Source: Candidatus Nanohaloarchaea archaeon (GTDB taxonomy: Archaea > EX4484-52 > GLR71). Taken from it: a DNA stretch of 7,716 nucleotides. Location: contig DAOVWP010000030.1 of NCBI GenBank assembly GCA_030636615.1, positions 1 to 7,716 on the forward strand, written 5' to 3'. Shown here in pieces: positions 1 through 4,807 of the stretch (position 1 is its first letter; every line of letters starts with the position of its first letter). A program made the position numbers and the translations under genes. Below the pieces are notes generated by a model, which saw nothing but the letters and a program-made list of their open reading frames with translations, made no database searches and had not been told where the DNA came from.

Positions 1-27
1 TAGTTGGATGATCAGTAAAGAATCTAG

Positions 28-46
28 TAGTATCCTGATAGACTCA
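28..46. repeat. Short repeat, copy 1 (diverged, partial)
   Basis: These 19 bases match 63-81 at 17 positions; the two differences are both transitions. The flanking AGAAT on the left is also roughly kept, while the part after the core is diverged. A small inverted repeat CTGA/TCAG (35-38 with 44-47) lies inside this copy only. Confidence 0.6.
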
Positions 47-50
47 GATG

Positions 51-90
51 GTTTTAGAATATTAGTATCCCGGTAGACTCATAGGGTGTT
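51..90. repeat. Short repeat, copy 2
   Basis: The first 21 bases are identical to 181-201, and the last 16 bases, starting AGACTCATAGGG, are identical to 206-221. Between them GGT replaces AATC of the other copy. Both full copies can pair CCC with GGG across a 12-13 base loop. The 3' end runs into a hairpin at 85-96. Confidence 0.8.
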
Positions 91-149
91 TCCACCAACC
101 GCTAAATCGGTTGACGCTTTGCTTGACGCTCAGCTTTCGCTGAGGTCAA
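85..149 (-). ncRNA. Candidate structured RNA hairpins (speculative)
   Basis: Three perfect inverted repeats lie in 65 bases. GGTG 85-88 pairs with CACC 93-96; CAACCG 96-101 pairs with CGGTTG 108-113; TTGAC plus CTCAGC (123-127, 129-134) pairs with GCTGAG plus GTCAA (139-149), an 11-pair stem with one bulged base. Read on the minus strand, the first and third loops are GAAA, a GNRA tetraloop. Downstream on the same strand is repeat copy 2. TTGACGCT also occurs twice (111-118, 123-130). Tetraloops suggest RNA folding on the minus strand, but no known RNA family is recognised. Confidence 0.3.
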
Positions 150-180
150 TCGCTTATGATTAGATACAGATATTTGAATT

Positions 181-221
181 GTTTTAGAATATTAGTATCC
201 CAATCAGACTCATAGGGTGTT
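181..221. repeat. Short repeat, copy 3
   Basis: This is a second near-complete copy of the 51-90 element, starting 130 bases later, with a one-base length difference in the centre. The similarity fades after the shared CACCAA just past its end. The long irregular gap and few copies argue against a CRISPR array. Confidence 0.8.
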
Positions 222-222
222 C

Positions 223-250
223 ACCAAATCAATGCCCGAAGGCTCATGGT
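223..250 (-). ncRNA. Hairpin with TTCG loop, possible start of a minus-strand RNA
   Basis: GCC 234-236 pairs with GGC 241-243. On the minus strand the loop is TTCG closed by a C-G pair, the classic very stable UUCG tetraloop. An outer ACCA/TGGT pairing (223-226 with 247-250) may extend the fold. A TATA-like element lies about 40 bases upstream on the minus strand. The stem is only three pairs, so this is suggestive only. Confidence 0.25.
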
Positions 251-286
251 AAAATATCTAAAATCATTGTCTGATCAGGATATGTA

Positions 287-297
287 CTTTTAAATAC
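287..297 (-). promoter_or_regulatory. TATA-like element for a possible minus-strand RNA
   Basis: Read on the minus strand this is GTATTTAAAAG, a plausible archaeal TATA box. It would place a transcript start near 262-268, just before the TTCG hairpin and the repeats. No other evidence of transcription can be seen. Confidence 0.25.
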
Positions 298-344
298 AAC
301 AGGTTTTTAAATCTTTCAGTCTGTCCGATGCTCTACGGTTGATT

Positions 345-665
345 TCAACAATTATAGAATTTCATGATGTTTCTGTTGTGGATCACTGTAAAAAGATACA
401 AGATTATGAATAGTATTGTCATGATTTCAGCCATTATCATATGTGATGCTGATATAAAATTCAGGATAGCAGCTATGAAGAAAAAATCTATGATCTTGAA
501 TAGTATGAAGTCTCTATTGTTGTGTTTTAACAGGAACTTTGCGAAAGGATTAGCTTCGACAGATACGCCTTTCTTGTGAACCAGGGTTATTGTCTCTACA
601 AGATCAATTGTCCATAGTATACCTAGAAATATTAGAAGTCCCAAATCTATTATGAGCCCAAACAT
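345..665 (-). CDS. DUF5658-like small membrane protein
   Basis: A 106-residue protein, hydrophobic nearly throughout, with about three membrane helices (roughly residues 3-24, 53-70 and 78-96). The first helix has a D22 and E24 near its end, followed by a soluble loop with the pattern EANPFAKFLL (about residues 37-46) and then FILFKI. This acid-helix, ANP, and FK-helix layout resembles the DUF5658 family, whose function is unknown. The start is supported by a TATA box centred about 26 bases upstream, implying a leaderless message. It follows the SpoIIM-like gene with 38 bases between. Family assignment is from pattern memory, not a search; no enzymatic role is suggested. Confidence 0.75.
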   Translation of the reverse strand: MFGLIIDLGLLIFLGILWTIDLVETITLVHKKGVSVEANPFAKFLLKHNNRDFILFKIIDFFFIAAILNFISASHMIMAEIMTILFIILYLFTVIHNRNIMKFYNC

Positions 666-679
666 AGATATATATAACC

Positions 680-701
680 GAAACTTTTATATATAAGTTT
701 C
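680..701. promoter_or_regulatory. Perfect inverted repeat bracketing a TATA box
   Basis: GAAACTT (680-686) and AAGTTTC (695-701) are exact inverse complements separated by eight A/T bases that form most of the TATA box of the DUF5658-like gene. It starts three bases after the stop codon of the SpoIIM-like gene. It could be a repressor operator, or a hairpin at the 3' end of the SpoIIM transcript; the sequence does not decide between them. Confidence 0.4.
686..697 (-). promoter_or_regulatory. TATA box of the DUF5658-like gene
   Basis: On the minus strand it reads CTTATATATAAA. Its centre is about 26 bases before the ATG at 665, the spacing expected when transcription starts at or next to the start codon. 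No Shine-Dalgarno site is visible before that ATG. Confidence 0.65.
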
Positions 702-703
702 TC

Positions 704-1534
704 TTATAAAATCGGTGTTATATATACTTCAATAAATCCTGACAGGATTATTGTGATTATTGCAATTCCCATAAGTGCTGCTGAATCTTTTACTATCCGC
801 TCAGGTCTTTTTCCCTGGATTATTGCGATTGAAAGTATGCCCCCTGCAATACCTGCAATACAATATGCAGCAATTTCAGGAAGACCGTGGATTATTATAC
901 TTCCAATACCTGTTGGAAAATTGATTGCATAAGCCATAAGGGTAGAGCTGTGGTGAGAAATTGAAGATCTTGTAAGCTCGCCTATAAAGACACCTATCAC
1001 TGCAGCGTTCCAGCTTAGGATAAATATCGCTCCTGTCCCGAAGAAGAATGCAACAAGGAAACATAGCGCAAGGACTTTCATGTTGTTTGCTGTGATTGAA
1101 AGCGTTGAGCAGGATTGTTCATCCAGTGTGCCGCAATTGTAACTGCCTCGCAGATCCTGTATTGTCTTTATCTCATAGCTGAACATGTTGTCTGTTGTAG
1201 CTATCGGAAGAAAAGAGTACCATATTGATATTGAAAATATAACTCCAAGGAAGAAAAATAAGTATATCTCGAGCACTTTTCCATGACTTTCAAAGAAACT
1301 GAGATTTATATGGCTGCTGATATTTTCATCTTCTTTTTCTTTATCTTCAAGAATCTTGTATATGACTGGTGTCAGTGATATTGTAATCAGAAAAATAAAT
1401 ACGATTGATTGGGCTGATGGAAATATTATATGGGCTGCCCAGATTGAAGCTGTGCTTATGATTACAGAATATATGAACATGTGTTGTGGGTGATTCTCAA
1501 TGTTTTTTGATGATACTACTGCTTCGAGAACCAT
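704..1534 (-). CDS. SpoIIM-family (stage II sporulation protein M-like) membrane protein
   Basis: A 276-residue polytopic membrane protein. Helices are visible at about residues 20-37, 40-60, 88-108, 152-187 (a long hydrophobic pair), 205-240 and 252-276. The diagnostic part is the C-terminal half: LSWNAAVIGVFIGE near 173-186, then HGLPEIAAYCIAGIAGG near 216-232, which is the SpoIIM (formerly DUF95) core. Archaea with this family do not sporulate, and its archaeal role is unknown. A charged loop (63-72, rich in D, E and K) follows helix 2. The loop between helices 3 and 4 holds two cysteines, C134 and C142. The start at 1534 is supported by a TATA box about 28 bases upstream with no Shine-Dalgarno site. 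Family assignment is fairly sure, function is not. Confidence 0.85.
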   Translation of the reverse strand: MVLEAVVSSKNIENHPQHMFIYSVIISTASIWAAHIIFPSAQSIVFIFLITISLTPVIYKILEDKEKEDENISSHINLSFFESHGKVLEIYLFFFLGVIFSISIWYSFLPIATTDNMFSYEIKTIQDLRGSYNCGTLDEQSCSTLSITANNMKVLALCFLVAFFFGTGAIFILSWNAAVIGVFIGELTRSSISHHSSTLMAYAINFPTGIGSIIIHGLPEIAAYCIAGIAGGILSIAIIQGKRPERIVKDSAALMGIAIITIILSGFIEVYITPIL

Positions 1535-1558
1535 GCAAAATATTTGGTTCTGCCTGAG

Positions 1559-1566
1559 ATATATAG
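1559..1566 (-). promoter_or_regulatory. TATA box of the SpoIIM-like gene
   Basis: CTATATAT on the minus strand, centred about 28 bases before the ATG at 1534. It sits between this gene and the stop of the 114-residue gene, so the SpoIIM-like gene probably has its own promoter despite the close spacing. Confidence 0.6.
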
Positions 1567-1576
1567 TTTAGTGCTT

Positions 1577-1921
1577 TTAGAGGGTTCTTTCTTTTTTCCT
1601 TTTTTCCATATTGTCGAAGACTTTGTGGCTTTTTTCAAGATTTATGAGTTCATCCTTTATGTTGTCAAAAGAGGTATTCGGTTTGTTGACCATAACTTTT
1701 CTGGTGTCTTCGTCAAGGTAAGATTCAATTACAAGGTACTCTTTGAGAACTTTCCATAATGGCTCTCCTGAAATCTTTGAGGAAAGAAGAATCAATGATG
1801 CCGGGAGTTTTGTCATGAGCTCGTCTTCAAGGACATTGATAGTTGATGTTGAGTTTGGGCCGATGAAACATACTCTTTTATGGCTTTCGTGGCTTTCTGT
1901 GTTATTAGGTGTTTGTTTCAT
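1577..1921 (-). CDS. Hypothetical protein, 114 residues, unknown family
   Basis: I do not recognise this protein. It is soluble: no signal peptide or membrane helix. The N-terminal 15 residues are polar (rich in N, S, H, E), then comes a short beta-like segment KRVCFIGP (15-22), a mixed hydrophobic stretch LPASLILLSSKI (39-50), amphipathic charged helices to about residue 95, and a very basic tail (NMEKRKKER). FIGPNSTST looks a little like a nucleotide-binding loop but lacks the GK[ST] of a Walker A motif. The start is supported by a TATA box about 27 bases upstream and no competing ORF. It is divergent from the KaiC-like ATPase with about 116 bases between start codons, and it precedes the SpoIIM-like gene by 42 bases. 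It could be a lineage-specific gene. Confidence 0.65.
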   Translation of the reverse strand: MKQTPNNTESHESHKRVCFIGPNSTSTINVLEDELMTKLPASLILLSSKISGEPLWKVLKEYLVIESYLDEDTRKVMVNKPNTSFDNIKDELINLEKSHKVFDNMEKRKKERTL

Positions 1922-1942
1922 GTATGATAATTGGTGTTCTTT

Positions 1943-1954
1943 GTATATAATATT
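1943..1954 (-). promoter_or_regulatory. TATA box of the 114-residue gene
   Basis: AATATTATATAC on the minus strand, centred about 27 bases before the ATG at 1921. No Shine-Dalgarno site is seen between it and the start, so the message is probably leaderless. Confidence 0.6.
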
Positions 1955-1994
1955 GTTGTTTTTGTTTGTCTGATCTGTTTTGATGTGAGTACTT

Positions 1995-2014
1995 TATAAT
2001 TAAATTATATATAT
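1995..2014 (+). promoter_or_regulatory. TATA box and overlapping A/T palindrome of the KaiC-like gene
   Basis: TTATATATAT at 2005-2014 is centred about 29 bases before the ATG at 2038, supporting that start with a leaderless transcript. It overlaps a perfect 15-base palindrome, 1995-2009 (TATAATT-A-AATTATA). Because it is all A/T, the palindrome may be chance. Confidence 0.55.
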
Positions 2015-2037
2015 TCAGGTTGGACATAATTAAGATT

Positions 2038-2760
2038 ATGGCTGGAGATAAAGTGAAGAAAACAAGTCTTCGAAAGGATATTTATAAGAGGATTAAGACT
2101 GGGGTACCTGGACTTGATGGTTTGATTGAGGGTGGATTACCAGAAAAAAGTGTTATTCTTCTTAGTGGAGGAGCAGGTTGTGGGAAGACAACTTTTGCTA
2201 CACAATTTCTTATGGAAGGGCTGAATACAGGAGATAATGTGCTTTATATCACAATGGAAGAAATGCCTGAGGAAATAAAAGTTGATGCAATGCAGTTTGG
2301 TTATGATTATTCGAAGTATGAGGACAATGGCTCGTGCAGGATTGTCTATTATGATCCATTTGAGTTGGGTGAGCTTATAGAACGGATGACTGATTTGGTT
2401 AATGTCAATAAAGTCAAGAGGCTTGTTATAGATTCTATTAGCATGCTTGGGTTGTATCTGCAGGAGGATTATAAGATTAGGAAAGAACTATATAAGCTTG
2501 TCAATGCCCTTAAGCAGACCGGTTGCACTACACTTCTTCTTTCTGAGATTCCTGAGGACACGAAGCAGTTGAGCCGTTATGGTGTAGAGGAATTTGTTGC
2601 TGATGGTGTTATTGTTCTTTATTATATGGGTATTGGTGAAGGTGTGTTCAGGAACTTACAGGTTAGAAAGATGAGAAGAACTGTTCACAAGAATGGTACA
2701 TTCCCTCTGTCTATAAGTAAGAGTGGCCTGAAAGTTGAGAAAGAGGAAAGTATGTTTTGA
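2038..2760 (+). CDS. Single-domain KaiC / RAD55-family RecA-like ATPase
   Basis: A 240-residue P-loop ATPase with one KaiC domain. RIKTGVPGLDGLIEGGLPE (18-36) is the family's opening signature. Walker A is GGAGCGKTT (44-52, K50); the paired catalytic glutamates are E74 and E75 in YITMEEMPEE; Walker B is RLVIDSIS (128-135). The C-terminal VRKMRRTVHKNGTFPLSISKSGLKV region ends in the usual KaiC beta strands. Cyanobacterial KaiC has two such domains; archaeal single-domain versions are ATP-driven proteins of mostly unknown, probably signalling or regulatory, roles. A TTG at 2020 in the same frame would add six residues, but the TATA box fits ATG 2038 better and the extra residues precede the conserved part. 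The gene is divergent from the 114-residue gene and convergent with glyS. Confidence 0.9.
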   Translation: MAGDKVKKTSLRKDIYKRIKTGVPGLDGLIEGGLPEKSVILLSGGAGCGKTTFATQFLMEGLNTGDNVLYITMEEMPEEIKVDAMQFGYDYSKYEDNGSCRIVYYDPFELGELIERMTDLVNVNKVKRLVIDSISMLGLYLQEDYKIRKELYKLVNALKQTGCTTLLLSEIPEDTKQLSRYGVEEFVADGVIVLYYMGIGEGVFRNLQVRKMRRTVHKNGTFPLSISKSGLKVEKEESMF

Positions 2761-2849
2761 TTTATTTGGTTGATATACATAAGCCTATGGAGAAAGATCT
2801 TGAGATTATTGATGAACTCTATGGCTTATTTAGTATGGGGAGTCACTAA
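2757..2849 (+). CDS. Possible tiny ORF overlapping the KaiC-like stop
   Basis: A TTG at 2757-2759 overlaps the KaiC-like TGA by the classic TTGA overlap and opens a 30-codon frame to TAA at 2847-2849; an internal ATG lies at 2787. The product reads as a plausible acidic helix (MEKDLEIIDELYGLF). A GAGGAAAG purine run about ten bases before the TTG could act as a Shine-Dalgarno site. It may be a coupled micropeptide, an eroded C-terminal extension of the ATPase in the -1 frame, or chance. Too short to be sure. Confidence 0.22.
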   Translation: MIYLVDIHKPMEKDLEIIDELYGLFSMGSH

Positions 2850-2865
2850 AAGATTATAAAATATT

Positions 2866-2875
2866 GGATATATCC
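2866..2875. terminator. Palindrome between converging genes
   Basis: GGATATATCC is a perfect ten-base palindrome in the short gap between the convergent KaiC-like gene and glyS, 15 bases from the glyS stop. It has no adjacent T-run of note. It is a weak candidate for a bidirectional 3' end signal. Confidence 0.2.
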
Positions 2876-2889
2876 TCTATATGAAAGTT

Positions 2890-4440
2890 TTATCCTTTTC
2901 CCATAACTTTACCGAATTCTGTGAGTTTGTTTTTTCTTTTTATCAGGTTGTGAAGTGCGTTTTCAAGTTGATCTATATTTATTCTTATCTGCTCTGTCGT
3001 GTCACGGTCCCTTACAGTCACTGTGTTGTCTTTGAGAGTGTCGTAATCTATTGTTATAGAATACAGGCCACCTATCTCGTCAACTCTTGAATATCTTCTT
3101 CCGATTGATCCCTTGTCATCGAACAGGCATGTAAAATCTTCTTTGAGTATGTTGAAGAGGTCTCTTGCTTTTTCTTTCATGCCGTCTTTTTTCATCAATG
3201 GAAGTATTGCAACCTGTACTGGTGCGAGTTTTGGATGAAGTTTCAGGACGAAACGGTCTTTTTCTTTTGTATATGCATCAATTATGAATGCAAGGAATGC
3301 CCTGTCGAGTCCCTGTGATGGTTCTGCGGCAACATAAGGTATAATCTTCTTGTTGCTTTCCTGGTCAAAGTATGTCAGGTCTTCAGTTGAATATTTGTTG
3401 TGCTGTGTCAGATCAAAGCAACCTCTATCGGCCATACCATGAATCTCTTTCCATCCGAAGGGGAATCTGTATTCTATGTCGAAAGTCCCTTCTGAATAGT
3501 GTGACAGTTCTGCTTTCATGTGCTCCCTTAGTCTTATGTTCTCGTATTTCATGTCCAGCTCAAGGAACCATTTGTACATCTGGTATAGCCAGTATGCGTG
3601 CCATTCGCTCTTTATGATCTTTTTCTTCAGGAGATCCCCTATTGTTGTTTCTATGTGGTTTGAGTCGCCTTTTTCCTGAGTCTGCGCTGTAATTATCTGT
3701 ATTTTGAATTTTTTGATTTCGTTTGTCATATTCGGGCAGTCGTTTATCTTGTCAGGATGGACAAAATATTCGATTTCCATCTGTTCAAATTCTCTTGATC
3801 TGAAAATAAAGTCTCTTGGTGAAATTTCGTTCCGGTATGCTTTACCCATTTGCGCAATCCCGAAAGGAAGTTGCATCCTTGCGGATTTCTGGACCAGTTT
3901 GAAGTCTGCAAATATTACCTGCGCTGTCTCCGGTCTCAGGTAGGCTGTTGAGTTATCGTCTTTTATCGCTCCTACTTCCGTGCTGAACATAAGGTTATAG
4001 TTTCTTGGGTTTGTGAGTTCGCCTGTTTTGCAGTTTGGGCATTTGATATTCTTTTTTTTGATGAGTTCTGTTATCTCTTTGAGCGATAGGTTGTCTGCAG
4101 GTATCTTTAGGGTATCTTCTATAAGGTGGTCTCCTCTTATTCTTGTGTTGCATTTTTTGCAGTCAATTAATGGATCTGTAAAACAATCAATGTGTCCCGA
4201 TGCTTTCCAGACTGAGGGGTGGGTTATTGTTGTGCCGTCAATCCCGACAACATCTTCTCTTTTGTGGACAAAAGTCTTCCACCAGTCGTTTTTGATGTTG
4301 TTTTTTATTTCACATCCAACCGGTCCATAGTCCCAAAATCCAGCTAGTCCACCATATATTGATGAATTTGGATAGATCAGACCATTTTCCTTGCAGAAGG
4401 ATGCTATTTCTGAGATTGATTTTACAGACTTTTCAGTCAT
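2890..4440 (-). CDS. glyS: Glycyl-tRNA synthetase, archaeal/eukaryotic alpha2 type
   Basis: A 516-residue class II synthetase that charges tRNA-Gly with glycine using ATP in the cytoplasm, normally a homodimer. The N-terminal catalytic region opens with GGLAGFWDYGPVG (30-42). Zinc-ribbon cysteines are at 94/97 and 134/137, and NLMFSTEVGA (149-158) and YLRPETAQ (167-174) are signature blocks. Motif 2 spans about 200-226 (YRNEISPRDFIFRSREFEQ), and motif 3 is EPSQGLDRAF (373-382). The C-terminal anticodon-binding domain starts at about LHPKLAPVQVAILPL (401-415), with GSIGRRYSRVDEIG near 444-457. Length suits a compact archaeal form. A Shine-Dalgarno site seven bases before the ATG at 4440 fixes the start. 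It is divergent from trpS and has its own TATA box. Confidence 0.97.
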   Translation of the reverse strand: MTEKSVKSISEIASFCKENGLIYPNSSIYGGLAGFWDYGPVGCEIKNNIKNDWWKTFVHKREDVVGIDGTTITHPSVWKASGHIDCFTDPLIDCKKCNTRIRGDHLIEDTLKIPADNLSLKEITELIKKKNIKCPNCKTGELTNPRNYNLMFSTEVGAIKDDNSTAYLRPETAQVIFADFKLVQKSARMQLPFGIAQMGKAYRNEISPRDFIFRSREFEQMEIEYFVHPDKINDCPNMTNEIKKFKIQIITAQTQEKGDSNHIETTIGDLLKKKIIKSEWHAYWLYQMYKWFLELDMKYENIRLREHMKAELSHYSEGTFDIEYRFPFGWKEIHGMADRGCFDLTQHNKYSTEDLTYFDQESNKKIIPYVAAEPSQGLDRAFLAFIIDAYTKEKDRFVLKLHPKLAPVQVAILPLMKKDGMKEKARDLFNILKEDFTCLFDDKGSIGRRYSRVDEIGGLYSITIDYDTLKDNTVTVRDRDTTEQIRINIDQLENALHNLIKRKNKLTEFGKVMGKG

Positions 4441-4447
4441 ATATGTA

Positions 4448-4455
4448 CACCTTAG
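4448..4455 (-). promoter_or_regulatory. Ribosome binding site of glyS
   Basis: CTAAGGTG on the minus strand, ending seven bases before the ATG at 4440. It matches the archaeal GGAGGTGA consensus at AGGTG and supports the chosen start. Confidence 0.65.
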
Positions 4456-4476
4456 TTTTAATAGGGATTATTAAGT

Positions 4477-4487
4477 TTTATATATAT
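4477..4487 (-). promoter_or_regulatory. TATA box of glyS
   Basis: ATATATATAAA on the minus strand, centred about 42 bases before the glyS ATG. This predicts a start near 4456 and a leader of about 15 bases, just enough to hold the Shine-Dalgarno site. Confidence 0.6.
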
Positions 4488-4718
4488 CACCTGTGTTGTA
4501 TGATTTTAACACTCACAATTGTTTATTTGTTTTGTTGATCTACTAGATTTAATTATGTGTTTATGTATTATTATATTGGCATGTCGAGGTTTTAATATAT
4601 TAACATAACTTTATGCCTTTGTAACTATATTTTATTATATTTATATTAACTTATATTTCTATATTATTATATCTTTTTTTAGATATAACTAATCCTCTTA
4701 GCTCTGTTTTTATTGTCG

Positions 4719-4732
4719 CCGTCTGAAAACGG
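4719..4732. promoter_or_regulatory. Inverted repeat just upstream of the trpS TATA box
   Basis: CCGT (4719-4722) pairs with ACGG (4729-4732) around CTGAAA. It is one of the few G+C-rich patches in the spacer and lies six bases before the TATA box, where a transcription factor could act. Four pairs alone is weak evidence. Confidence 0.3.
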
Positions 4733-4737
4733 TTTAG

Positions 4738-4747
4738 TTTATATATG
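4738..4747 (+). promoter_or_regulatory. TATA box of trpS
   Basis: TTTATATATG matches the archaeal TTTATATA consensus. It predicts a start near 4769 and a leader of roughly 39 bases holding the Shine-Dalgarno site. A second A/T box at 4768-4779 is too close to the start to keep that site in the message. Confidence 0.55.
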
Positions 4748-4795
4748 TGTTGAGCAATAAATTGTTGTATATATTAAGTATATTATAATGTTGAT

Positions 4796-4800
4796 TGGTG
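4796..4800 (+). promoter_or_regulatory. Ribosome binding site of trpS
   Basis: GGTGA, seven bases before the ATG at 4808, matches the archaeal Shine-Dalgarno core and fixes the start. Confidence 0.7.
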
Positions 4801-4807
4801 AATTTTT

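Larger units (their letters stand above)
1..344. other. Non-coding stretch with repeats and hairpins, no supported gene
   Basis: No reading frame on either strand here is long or protein-like. The plus frame entering from the left edge stops at 74-76 and the minus frames are broken every few tens of codons, so a gene tail from the left cannot be excluded but is not supported. What is visible is a short repeat in three copies and four inverted repeats, concentrated in 28-250. The stretch lies downstream of the DUF5658-like gene. It could be a structured RNA on the minus strand, a dispersed intergenic repeat, or decayed coding sequence. Confidence 0.6.
4441..4807. other. AT-rich divergent spacer between glyS and trpS
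   Basis: No gene or tRNA is seen in these 367 bases, which are strikingly A/T-rich, especially 4560-4690. They hold the two outward-facing promoters. Other visible structure is an inverted repeat TATATC/GATATA (4668-4673 with 4682-4687) around a run of seven T, a weak GTGTT/AACAC pair (4493-4497 with 4508-4512), and a hairpin just before the trpS TATA box. The spacer is longer than the others in this window. Confidence 0.6.

Noticed and set aside
2..76. 3' end of a plus-strand gene entering from the left edge
   Set aside because: The frame is open for 24 codons only and its last part is the repeat itself; the length is well within chance.
1..90. Fragment of a PIN-domain toxin on the minus strand
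   Set aside because: Two repeat copies read DTNILK on the minus strand, like the PIN-domain opening, but the frames are stopped within about 27 codons, lack a start, and carry no further PIN residues.
28..221. CRISPR array
   Set aside because: The repeat opens with GTTTTAGA, which recalls some CRISPR repeats, but there are only three imperfect copies at spacings of 35 and 130 bases, with central differences and no uniform spacers or cas genes.
364..579. Plus-strand ORF opposite the DUF5658-like gene
   Set aside because: It lies wholly antisense to a well-supported membrane protein gene with its own TATA box and has no promoter or ribosome site of its own.
1577..1921. P-loop NTPase identity for the 114-residue protein
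   Set aside because: FIGPNSTST superficially resembles a Walker A loop but lacks the lysine followed by S or T, and no Walker B is evident.
1544..1973. Two plus-strand ORFs opposite the 114-residue gene
   Set aside because: They are rich in F, V and L as expected from reading opposite a lysine- and glutamate-rich gene; neither has a good promoter, and the minus-strand gene does.
4441..4807. tRNA or other RNA gene in the long spacer
   Set aside because: No T-arm (GTTCRANNC) or acceptor pairing was found, and the A/T richness makes most hairpins there meaningless.
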